From Paenibacillus amylolyticus (GTDB taxonomy: Bacteria > Bacillota > Bacilli > Paenibacillales > Paenibacillaceae): DNA of 64,000 nucleotides. The stretch lies in contig NZ_CP121451.1 of assembly GCF_029689945.1 (NCBI RefSeq), positions 2,728,001-2,792,000 of the forward strand. The letters are read 5' to 3'. Under the pieces are notes generated by a model that made no database searches, was not told the DNA's origin, and saw nothing but the letters and a program-made list of their open reading frames with translations. Both the position numbers and the translations under genes were made by a program. Shown here piece after piece: positions 1 to 8,923 of the stretch (its first letter is position 1; each line of letters begins with the position of its first letter).

Positions 1-1
1 A

Positions 2-919
2 GATACGTACGGTGCATTGTTATTCAAAAAGTATAATGAGGGTATTTCTTCCCCACTGACGCGGATCGCTGTAAGTATCGGTGGCGTTAATAAATGGGGA
101 GTGGACGATGCCGGGAAACTGACACCGGAGTTCCTGACTCCGGAATATGTGGATACGATGAAGCTCTTCAAGCGTCTGTTTAGCGAGGGACTGATTAATA
201 GTGATTTCCCTGCCCTGGACCCTTCTGATGCGGACAAAAAAATGGATTCCGGCCTGGTTGGCATGAAGCTGAATGGTGTGGCACAGAACGGAAAGTCCTC
301 TCAGCAACGGCTTACGCCGAATGCTCCGGATGGAGAGATTGATGTGGCGCCATTCCAGGGAACTGACGGCATTCGTATTGCCGGGGAGCCCGGAAACTAC
401 GGAATGCTGGTCATTCCGAAAGCATCCGTGACGGACGAGGAGCAGTTGAAGAAGGTTCTTACGTTCCTGGATCAATTGATGGATGAGGAATTGAGCACGT
501 TGCAGCTCCGTGGATTGCTCGATGTGCACTACACCAAGACGGCTGATGGGAAAACCGAACTTAAGGATTTTGACGCCTATCAGCGTGAGGTGAAGCCATA
601 TCGGGATAATTTGTTGAGCATTGAAGGTTATAACGTACCTGAACTGGTTGATGTCCCCATTGGTATGAAAGGGACCAAGATGGCACGTGAGAATGAGCAG
701 TACGCCATTGCCAATCCGGCACTTACATTGTCTTCGGCAATCTATACCGAACGTGGTCAGGAGCTGGATCAGATGATCTGGGATGCGCAGACCAAGTACA
801 TTATGGGTAAAATCGATGATGCTGGTTGGGAGCAGGAAATCGCAAGCTGGAGAAAAGCTGGTGGTGATCAATTGATCACGGAACTGGAAGCATCCTATAA
901 GGAATTGAACGGAAAATAA
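2..919 (+). CDS. Extracellular solute-binding protein, C-terminal part (5' end outside window)
   Basis: The reading frame is open from the first bases of the window and ends at TAA 917-919, so only the last ~305 residues are present. The text matches LplA-type family 1 solute-binding proteins of Paenibacillus, which are lipid-anchored receptors delivering sugars to ABC permeases. Visible family features are an aspartate- and glycine-rich middle part, the segment GEPGNYGMLVIPKAS and a C-terminal helix-rich lobe ending WRKAGGDQLITELEASYKEL. The signal peptide and lipobox cannot be seen. The substrate is unknown. A terminator follows about 100 bases downstream, so this is the last gene of its unit. 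Confidence 0.8.
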   Translation, partial: DTYGALLFKKYNEGISSPLTRIAVSIGGVNKWGVDDAGKLTPEFLTPEYVDTMKLFKRLFSEGLINSDFPALDPSDADKKMDSGLVGMKLNGVAQNGKSSQQRLTPNAPDGEIDVAPFQGTDGIRIAGEPGNYGMLVIPKASVTDEEQLKKVLTFLDQLMDEELSTLQLRGLLDVHYTKTADGKTELKDFDAYQREVKPYRDNLLSIEGYNVPELVDVPIGMKGTKMARENEQYAIANPALTLSSAIYTERGQELDQMIWDAQTKYIMGKIDDAGWEQEIASWRKAGGDQLITELEASYKELNGK

Positions 920-1021
920 AGCGGGTGAAATAAAAAGGTTGATCAAATGGAATGATATGGTTTATTCTATGAGTGAGTTTATTTTTCCAATATTATACGA
1001 AAGACCACACCCTTAAAGCAT

Positions 1022-1057
1022 AAGGCTATGAATCTGCGGATTCATGGCCTTTTTTTG
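1022..1057 (+). terminator. Rho-independent terminator after the solute-binding protein
   Basis: A 13-bp stem with one G-T pair (AAGGCTATGAATC with GATTCATGGCCTT) around a TGCG loop is followed by a run of seven T. It closes the upstream transport gene and separates it from the SLH gene. Confidence 0.85.
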
Positions 1058-1263
1058 TGTTTTAAGCGGATGAAGTGGGTCTGTGGAAGGAGTGCTGCAC
1101 ACCTTGATTGGATGGGGATGAATGAAAAATGATACCAATAGCCTAGTCGGACATGGTAGAATATTGATTATTATGGCAAATTTAGGTTTTGGTTATGTAG
1201 AGAAGTCTCTAGGTTGATCAAGTAAAGCATCCCCATACTAAGGTACATAGGAGCGTGAGTAGA

Positions 1264-2532
1264 TTGAAGAAACGAATTGAAGGTCATGAGAAGAAGAAAA
1301 AACGGAATGTTTGGATCATCGGGTTGGTAACGACAGCTGTATTGGCAGGAACACTTTTGCCAGTTGGAACCGTATATCGTACGTCAACAGCAAATGCTGC
1401 ATCGGGCACAAGTGACACGGCTCTGAGCAAATTCAAGGATATTAAAGGTCACTGGGCCCAAGCGACGATTGCCAAAGCTTACGAAAAAAATCTGATCTCT
1501 GGTTATCAAGACGGAACGTTTCGTCCCAATGGCAAAATCACACGTGGGGAATATGCGACTATACTCGCCCGTGCGACTGGACTAGAGAAGGTACAGGCGC
1601 AGAATCCCTTTACTGATCTCAAGGGACATTGGTCTGAAGGGGCAGTTAGCCAGCTTGTCGGACAAGGGTTCATTAACGCTGGCGATTACACAAAAGGTTT
1701 CAATCCAAATGCGGAGCTAACGCGCTATGAGATGATGAAGTGGATTGCCAATGGACTGATCAAGTCCGGCAGCAGCTTCCAAGACGCTTTTAACGATACG
1801 AAAAACACGCTGCTGCCTACACCGGAAGTAAACCGTGGCACCATTCGTAGCGAGCAGATTCCGTATCTTGCCCTTGTTCGCGGGACAGGCATTGTCGGTG
1901 GCTTCCAGGATGGAACATTAAAACCCGCAGATTCCACCACACGTGCAGAAGTATCGGCCATTTTGCTTCGTTATATGGACGTAGAGGGAACGGATGCAGG
2001 GAAGTATAGTGACCTGAATGAAATGAGAGAGGTCGGTACGACGGGTACGAATTTAACGACGATTAGTAATTATTTTTATACTAAAAATTCTGTCAAAGTA
2101 AGTGATATATCTAAAGAGAAGATTAATTTATCAAATAATTCTGGGGTAGTTACACTTCATAGATATATTGTCGTAGATGTTACTCAGGGGAAAGCAAAAA
2201 GCGTCTATGCACCATTATTTATTGGTCCAGAGACACATCTTTTCAAAGGTAATTACATGGCTTTCGCAGATATATCTTTTACATCCAAAATTGATAAATC
2301 CAACTTAATCACATTTAATGGAGGCTTATACAACGGTTTTTTACAGTTTAATCGATTGGACCTTAAGCAAGCATCCAAGAATAGCTTAATTACTATTCCA
2401 GAAAGTTCAAGGGATTTGATAAAAAAAGATGTGGAAAAGAGGTTTTGGGTTACTTCCGTTTTAGATGGTGTAAGGGGAGCATATATCTTTAACGAAAAAA
2501 ATAAAAATGTACTACAAATTCAAAATATGTAA
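1264..2532 (+). CDS. S-layer homology (SLH) domain cell-wall protein
   Basis: Secreted protein of about 422 residues anchored to secondary wall polymers by SLH motifs. After a very basic N-terminus (KKRIEGHEKKKKRNVW) comes a hydrophobic signal segment and a likely AxA cleavage site near TANAA. Two clear SLH repeats follow (FKDIKGHWAQ..., FTDLKGHWSE..., each ending in a TRGEYA/TRYEMM box) and a third more diverged one ending TRAEVSAILLRYM. The last ~190 residues match no family I know and are more AT-rich than the SLH part. The GTG at 1255 sits only one base from the TAGGAG at 1248-1253. TTG 1264, ten bases away, is the better start. Only 27 bases separate its stop from the next start, so the two genes probably form an operon. 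Confidence 0.85.
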   Translation: MKKRIEGHEKKKKRNVWIIGLVTTAVLAGTLLPVGTVYRTSTANAASGTSDTALSKFKDIKGHWAQATIAKAYEKNLISGYQDGTFRPNGKITRGEYATILARATGLEKVQAQNPFTDLKGHWSEGAVSQLVGQGFINAGDYTKGFNPNAELTRYEMMKWIANGLIKSGSSFQDAFNDTKNTLLPTPEVNRGTIRSEQIPYLALVRGTGIVGGFQDGTLKPADSTTRAEVSAILLRYMDVEGTDAGKYSDLNEMREVGTTGTNLTTISNYFYTKNSVKVSDISKEKINLSNNSGVVTLHRYIVVDVTQGKAKSVYAPLFIGPETHLFKGNYMAFADISFTSKIDKSNLITFNGGLYNGFLQFNRLDLKQASKNSLITIPESSRDLIKKDVEKRFWVTSVLDGVRGAYIFNEKNKNVLQIQNM

Positions 2533-2559
2533 GTAGTATTAAATGGTGGTGAAGTATTA

Positions 2560-4547
2560 TTGTGGATACATGGTAAGAGAAATCCTCAATTGTTACCATA
2601 ATTTTTCTTATTAATATATTATGTTTGAATTTGAATTTATCATCGCCTATAGAAGCTGCAGATTCAGATCCGTACGGTCCCAAGAAACAAGAAATATCTA
2701 ATACAATACAGTCGGTAGAAAGGGTAGCAAATCCAGGTGTTTATTGGTATCAGCTTGATAATGGTAGCTTCAGGGCAGATCATACCAATGGACCAACTTT
2801 CTCAGATAACCTTAACAGTAATTCATGTTCTAGACCATTCCCAGCTGAGAAAGAAATACCTAACGAGGTCGATTTTTCCAGATGGCCTGCTGAGTATTGG
2901 CCAGAATTCCAATCTCAGAGAATTACACAGCGAATGGTACAAAACATTCGTATTAAAAGCGTAGATTATCAAACAAGCAATAAGCAGTTATTCTATACTG
3001 GGGTTGGTACCACGGTTATAAGAGAAGGTAGTACTATAGTAAAAATCATTACCAAAACAGGGGGCTCACATCAAGTAACTGAGTGGGATGATTATGAGAA
3101 TGGTGGTAGAACAAATCAAGGTTGTCTTAAGCAAATAGTTGCCTACCATACACCAATGGACATTATTTGGGAAGGCGATCTGGTTGAAGAGAAAGAAATC
3201 GATGTAACACCAGATTCAACTTTAACAATCGGTCAGACAAAGCAAATGAAAGCCAATGTTAGTACGAGGCACTACGGCGAAACAGATTTTAACACTGGCA
3301 TCGACGTGTCACGAAGAGAAGCGGAGATCAAATGGTTTTCTTCTGACGAGTCGATTGCGAGTATAGAGTTGAAAACCGGAATGTTGAAAGCCGAAAGTTC
3401 GGGCACAGTCACTGTGCGTGCGATCTGGAACAATGGTACATATCTGATCTCGGATACTGCAACCATAACTGTCACGTCTGAGCCAGGGCTCGTTGTGAAT
3501 CTGCCGAATGCTTGTAAAGCCAATACCACACCGCTACAGGCAGAAGCCGTTCTAACCAAACCGGATCGCACTGTTCATAAACTGACGGCTCATCCCAAAT
3601 TGACCTGGCAGAGTTCGAATCCAACTGTGGCAACGATCGGCGCTGATGGCAAAATTACGACAAAAGGGATCGTGGGTAGCACCACTATTAAAGCCCATTT
3701 TCTTGATTCTACTCAACAACTGGATGAACAAGGGGCTCAGGTTCTTGAGGTGAAGGACTGCACGGATAATGGGGGAGATCCTGTGAATGCTTGCCCTGTG
3801 ACCATCAGCCCACCTAGTAGAGGAACGGTTATTGAAGCATCGGTTATGGACCCGTCTGTTCGAGGTGTGTTGAAGGCTGACGATCGGGGATCGGAGAAGT
3901 TCGATGTTACCCGTGGTATTCCGACTTCGGAAGATCTCTATGCCAATGTCATGGCGAAGGAATATCTGTTTCAGCACCGTTGGGTAAACATGACAGGAAC
4001 GGTGACTTACACCGTTAATGTGAAAAAGGTTTATCATAAAACCTGGACGATTCCGGGAAGAGCCTCTACTGGTGAAGGGGATCCAGGAACACCTGCTGAG
4101 CCCAGAGAACTTGACGTCCCTGGGGATAAAACCATGCAAGTAACAAGGACCTATAGCTATTGGCAGATCGATAATCTGGAGGTGTATAAGTTAAATGAGG
4201 CAAAGGTATCTAACTATGCGCTAGGTGGTTATGGTGATACCGTGACCCTAATGCCCAATTCATATACACCACCAACTCTGCAATCGGCTATGGATACTGC
4301 GGTTACCAATCATGTGAAACCTGCGCCATGTCAAGAAATTGATCTTGGCATCCAAGGGGTTCCGGGAGGTTCAACTGAACCTCTTACACCGGATGAAACG
4401 TCATTGTTTCAGTCTGAAGCTGAAGCGAAGGTTAGAGAGAACACGGTCAATAACGACAAGGTAATCTTTAATGGAGCGACGATTATGGACCCGGCTCCGG
4501 TAGAAAAATCAGCTCCGCAACCGGGAACGATCCCCAACCTGGCATGA
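2560..4547 (+). CDS. Large secreted Ig-like (BIG2) protein, N-terminal part; frameshifted
   Basis: The long open frame has a TTG at 2625, but the same frame is open back to a TAA at 2574 and encodes a hydrophobic segment (SSIVTIIFLINILCLNL) ending SPIEAAD, a typical signal peptide. A TTG at 2560, six bases after GGTGGTGAAG, starts WIHGKR and joins this frame if one A is missing near 2580. I therefore place the start at 2560. Two Ig-like group 2 domains follow (WFSSDESIASIE...GTVTVRA and WQSSNPTVATIGADGKIT), at roughly residues 215-305 and 307-400. The remainder is unrecognised. The frame ends with TGA inside ATGA at 4544. No ribosome binding site precedes that ATG and one missing G near 4541 would fuse it to the next frame, giving a single ~1213-residue protein. 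Confidence 0.75.
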
Positions 4548-6199
4548 TCGGGGATCTTGTTCTGTACCAGAACCGTCTGACGATCAAGAACACATTGGTG
4601 AACAAAGCCAACCAGCCGACCACGGGTGAGATTGCGTATGGACTGCTCCCCGGCAACATTAACGGAGGGCAGGATCAGAAGTTCCCCATTTTGGGCATCA
4701 ACTCGGTGACAGTCCATACTCCAGTTGTGAACTATGCCTGGGTGTCAGATGATCAGCCGCATAATCAGAAGACTACGCCTGATCCGACCAGAGCTGCACT
4801 TATTTTAGAGCGCCCGTTTATTGTACGAATCCCAACTTCTGGGCAGCACCTTGACGCTGCGAGTTACCCAGGCTATGGAAACCGTGATTACGCAAAATAT
4901 TTTCGAATCAAACAGGTTCGTTTTCCATTCGATGTGTATAACGCTGCCAGAAGCCAGTTTATCCCGGCCCTGACATGGGTGGATATTCCGGTAAATCAGT
5001 TAGACACCCCTTTTTATCTTCCTGTATGGGTAGATGAAGGGAACTATCAGATAGAGTTTCGTAATATCGCCGAAAATGCACCAGCAAACTTCACTGAACA
5101 ACAGGATGCCAACACGAATCTAACCCATCATGTTGCAGCAGATACCGTTGCTGTAGAAGTTATCGGACGATTGTATGATTTTCACATCACGGATATTTCA
5201 GACTACAACTGGGAGATTGTGTTCCGCAAGCGGGTGAGCAGCCCGGAACCAACGGGTGTGAGCTACTGGACTGGTGGAAACAGTATCGACGGAGATCCCC
5301 GAGGTAATTTGGCTCCCTATGTCCTGCCTATTCGTCCCGGCAGTCATCCGGTACAAGGCTTCCGAAATGCAGCGGTGAAGACGGGTTACCATTTCAAGTT
5401 TGATCTGAAAACCAAGGGCAATATGTTTGGAAAACAGGATGGTATCCGAATCACGCCAACGTTCTCTTTTGTGAGTAAAGACGGCACCGCCCGGCAAGAA
5501 GTGGATTTATATTACCATCGGGGACAGGAACGACTTATTCGTATCGGATCGGCACAGGATTTAGAGAAACGCTTTGTTGTGCTGAACTCACGATTACGGA
5601 ATGTACCGGGTACGGAGTTAGGTGATACAGCACGCTACCTGTATACTTATGAACTGTCGGAGGAGGAGCGCAATCAGGTTTCAATGGCGGAACATATGGT
5701 TCGTTTTGTAGATCAGACCTCTCATTATAAAACATGGGTAGGTCGCTATGACTGGATGATACTTCCTTCTCAGATCCGTACATTTATTGGCCCAAAAACA
5801 GATATTCCCTCCAGTGTTAATGTGGATCGGGCGAATGCAGCAATTCAGCGCTGGTATGGGGAGTATAGCTTGCCAGCTGATGTATATGCAGTGCCCAAAG
5901 GAACCGATCTCGAATCCCTTGCCAGACAAAATCGGTTGGATGAGAAGGCAACAGTATTTCTGAGGGACGGTTACATTGTAGTTAATTTCAATATCGAAAC
6001 GTTGCGCAGTGGCAATACGAATGCTCCCCATCTGCAATATATTCATGCACCGTTGATGAATCAATGGCAAATGGAAGGGTTTAATAAGAACCCCATAGAT
6101 GGCTTGGGAAGAAGCTGGCCGATGCAAGATGGGGACGTGGTTCTGTACCACGCAGATCAATCCAGCCGTAATGATTTCCAATCCCAAGTACCTCATTAG
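4544..6199 (+). CDS. Large secreted protein, C-terminal part (continuation of the preceding frame)
   Basis: 551 residues without signal peptide or membrane segment and without a ribosome binding site before the ATG. It is therefore better read as the C-terminal half of the preceding secreted protein after a one-base loss than as a separate gene. The composition is that of an extracellular beta-rich protein (many aromatic residues, Asn and Gly, no cysteine). The stretch from YDFHITDISDYNWEIVFRK to the DGIRITPTF segment resembles large Paenibacillus and clostridial surface proteins annotated DUF5704, which I recall only approximately. The function is unknown. Sitting next to an SLH protein, it may be an S-layer-associated component. 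A terminator follows the stop. Confidence 0.65.
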   Translation: MIGDLVLYQNRLTIKNTLVNKANQPTTGEIAYGLLPGNINGGQDQKFPILGINSVTVHTPVVNYAWVSDDQPHNQKTTPDPTRAALILERPFIVRIPTSGQHLDAASYPGYGNRDYAKYFRIKQVRFPFDVYNAARSQFIPALTWVDIPVNQLDTPFYLPVWVDEGNYQIEFRNIAENAPANFTEQQDANTNLTHHVAADTVAVEVIGRLYDFHITDISDYNWEIVFRKRVSSPEPTGVSYWTGGNSIDGDPRGNLAPYVLPIRPGSHPVQGFRNAAVKTGYHFKFDLKTKGNMFGKQDGIRITPTFSFVSKDGTARQEVDLYYHRGQERLIRIGSAQDLEKRFVVLNSRLRNVPGTELGDTARYLYTYELSEEERNQVSMAEHMVRFVDQTSHYKTWVGRYDWMILPSQIRTFIGPKTDIPSSVNVDRANAAIQRWYGEYSLPADVYAVPKGTDLESLARQNRLDEKATVFLRDGYIVVNFNIETLRSGNTNAPHLQYIHAPLMNQWQMEGFNKNPIDGLGRSWPMQDGDVVLYHADQSSRNDFQSQVPH

Positions 6200-6221
6200 A
6201 GAGAGGTCATTTTAACACTTC

Positions 6222-6267
6222 AAGAAGGCAGACGTGATGTGAATCCACATTGCGTTTGTCTTCTTTT
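6222..6267 (+). terminator. Rho-independent terminator
   Basis: AAGAAGGCAGACG pairs with CGTTTGTCTTCTT (two G-T pairs), extended by TGATGTG/CACATTG around AATC. The T-rich tail is weak but the stem is long. It ends the SLH/secreted-protein unit. Confidence 0.7.
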
Positions 6268-6390
6268 GTGTAATTTGGATTATGGTTGGGCAGCAGAACG
6301 GGTATAAAGACTAAAGAGCACTCGTATCATCCATATTGATAAACTCATCAAACTCCATCCAATTTTCTCAACGAGAGGGGAACAATACAC

Positions 6391-8437
6391 ATGATTGAAG
6401 AAGATAAACAGGAAGTATTGGTTTCAGAAGATACATACCAAGGTAGAGATTTAGGTGTCACAATAGAAGCGCAGACCTTTCGCTTCAAAGTCTGGTCACC
6501 GTTCGCCGTTCAGATGGAACTACTTCTGTATCCTCCTTTGACAGGGGGACCCCGGAGGAAGAGCCGAATCAACTGAAACAGCAGGCGTTACCGATGCAGA
6601 AGATAGAACAAGGCATCTGGGTTCTGGAACTGGAGGGTGATTTAAATAGCTACCGTTACATGTACAAGCCTACTTTCGAAGATGGACATTCGACCAATGC
6701 TGTAGATCCTTACGCACGAGCAGTGACCATGAATGGAGAAATGGGTGTAATTGTAAGTCTGGAGAAGACACATCCGAAGGGATGGAATGAGGATATTCGC
6801 CCGGAATTGAAAAGTCCTGTAGATGCAGTCCTATATGAACTGCATGTACGTGATTTTTCCATTCACCCTTCATCGGGGATAACGAATAAAGGCAAATACA
6901 TGGCTTTTACCGAGACGGGGCTGCGTGATTCGGAGGGCAACACACTAGGGATCGATCATTTGGCTGAACTCGGGATTACCCATGTGCATTTGCTACCCGT
7001 ATTTGATTTTGCGACGGTGGACGAATCCAGAGTAGATGGTGATACGACGGATGGTTCCAACTATAATTGGGGGTATGATCCGCTCCATTACAATGTCCCA
7101 GAAGGGTCCTATGCATCACGTGCAGATGATCCGGAGACACGAATCCGTGAGTTCAAATCCATGTTGCTTGCCCTGCATAACAAGGGAATAGGCGTCATTA
7201 TGGATGTGGTATACAATCATACGTTTGATACGGCAGGCAGCTCATTTGAAAAACTGGTTCCAGGGTACTACTATCGTCAAAATGCTGATGGGACCTACAG
7301 CAATGGTTCAGGTACAGGCAATGAGGTAGCCACTGAACGCGCGATGGTACGCAAGTTTATCATTGACTCGGTCCGTTACTGGGCAGAGGAGTATCATGTG
7401 GACGGTTTTCGATTTGATCTGATGGGCCTGATTGACCAAACTACGATGAAACAGCTTGCAGCGGAATTGCACACCGAAGTGTCATCTTCCATATTGTTAT
7501 ATGGTGAACCATGGGGCGCACTGGATACGCCTCTTGAGGATGATATGACCCTGAAAGGAACCCAGCGCGGGGCGGGCTTTGCTGTATTTAACGATAATTT
7601 CCGCGGCGTGATCAAGGGAGACAGTGATGGAATGGGTACGGGATTTGCGACGGGCGCAAAGGGGAAAGAAGACGAATTGTGGACTGGCGTCCGGGAGCCA
7701 TTCAGGATTTTGCGGACGGTCCATCCGAGACGATTAACTATGTAACGGTGCATGATAATCTTAACCTATGGGACAAAGTCGCACATACACAAGGACTCCA
7801 TGATACGCTGAATTTCCTCACCTATGACGAGGATGGACATATTCGTGGTTGCGAAAGTGTGAAAGAGGCGGTAGAGAAGGCCAAGCCTTACCTGCAGATT
7901 GATCCGGAACACATCCTGGAGAATGAGACGGTTCGGCGTTGTTTGCTTGCCAATGGTATTGTCCTAACCTCCCAGGGGGTTCCCTTAATCGCGGCTGGAG
8001 ATGAGCTGCTTCGCAGCAAATACGGGGATGCCAACAGCCACCAGAGTGGGGATGTAGTCAATGCCATACATTGGGAGCAGAAACAGCTGTTCAAGCCGGT
8101 GTTTGACTATTATCGTGGGTTAATTTTTCTTCGGCGGGAGCATCCAGTATTTCGGCTTCGTACGCGGGAAGAGATTGAGAAGCATGTACGTCTAATCGAA
8201 AAAGCTGATGGGCTGTTGGTATACGAATTGAACGGTACTGCAGCCAGCGATTCGTGGGAACGCATTGTCGTCATCTATAACGCGGCAAAAGAAAACCGCG
8301 ACATCTCTGTTCCCACAGGGACATGGAATGTGATTGTAGAAAACGGACAAGCAGGCGTGGATCCGATACGCATCGTACATGACGGACAGGTACATGTGAG
8401 TGCACTATCCATCACGGTGATGTATTCGAAATCCTGA
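6391..8437 (+). CDS. pulA: Type I pullulanase (GH13, CBM48), two frameshifts
   Basis: Debranching enzyme cleaving alpha-1,6 bonds in pullulan and starch limit dextrins. The corrected length is 682 residues. The N-terminal CBM48 module (FRFKVWSPFAVQ) is followed by the pullulanase signature YNWGYDPLHYNVPEGS and the GH13 regions DVVYNHT, DGFRFDLMG (nucleophile Asp), LYGEPWG (acid/base Glu) and NYVTVHDN. The frame breaks near 6544-6548 (five G, six expected) and near 7693-7695 (GGG, four expected). Adding one base at each restores colinearity with the paralogue downstream. The ATG at 6391 follows GAGAGGGG. There is no signal peptide, so it is probably cytoplasmic and acts on imported maltodextrins or glycogen. 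Confidence 0.85.
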
Positions 8438-8529
8438 TCGCCACAATGTTTGCCAAGCAATGAAGTGTGCAGCTAAGAAAGTGCTCATAAGAACACGTCC
8501 AAGATGTAACCCATCCGTTGGTTCAATAT

Positions 8530-8566
8530 AATAAACACCCCCCTTTCAAATGGAAGGGGGATTTTG
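8530..8566 (+). terminator. Rho-independent terminator
   Basis: CCCCCTTTC and GGAAGGGGG form a GC-rich stem around AAAT, followed by ATTTTGTG. The T tail is short. It lies between the two pullulanase genes, which therefore are separate transcription units. Confidence 0.6.
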
Positions 8567-8788
8567 TGTCTAGCTGAAAGCGTGATAGCTTACCAAACAA
8601 ACTTCGTCGTATCAAACTTCGTCATGCTCGAAAGTGATGTTAACATTCCTGGATTAGTGTGGGATTTACATATTTTTCCGTTTAAATGAGGATCATTTTG
8701 CATGATATTCTTGTGTATTTTTGAACTTTTTTTGTCGGGACAGGTACAAATGCTGTCAATCTATAGCGCTAATTTTCATATCTATATT

Positions 8789-8803
8789 TTGAAAGCGATT
8801 GCT
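8789..8803 (+). promoter_or_regulatory. Catabolite-responsive element (cre) upstream of the second pullulanase
   Basis: TTGAAAGCGATTGCT fits every fixed position of the cre consensus WTGNAANCGNWNNCW bound by CcpA with HPr-Ser-P. It lies about 120 bases before the pullulanase start, in a 460-base gene-free stretch that holds nothing else I can name apart from the terminator. It implies glucose repression of the pullulanase. Confidence 0.65.
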
Positions 8804-8923
8804 AATCGAATACGTAAATGGAACCGATATGATGAGTACAGACAACCCCGGGTTGACAAATCACGTCCCACTCCGTAACATCGGGACAACACGAAAACAA
8901 TGGATATAAAGGCGGTGGGAACG

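Noticed and set aside
20..946. 308-codon frame on the minus strand opposite the solute-binding protein gene
   Set aside because: It is a shadow of the real gene: no ribosome binding site, an unlikely composition rich in His, Ile and Cys, and no family pattern.
3552..4139. 195-codon minus-strand frame inside the large secreted protein
   Set aside because: The plus-strand frame carries clear Ig-like domains; the antisense translation has no recognisable motif.
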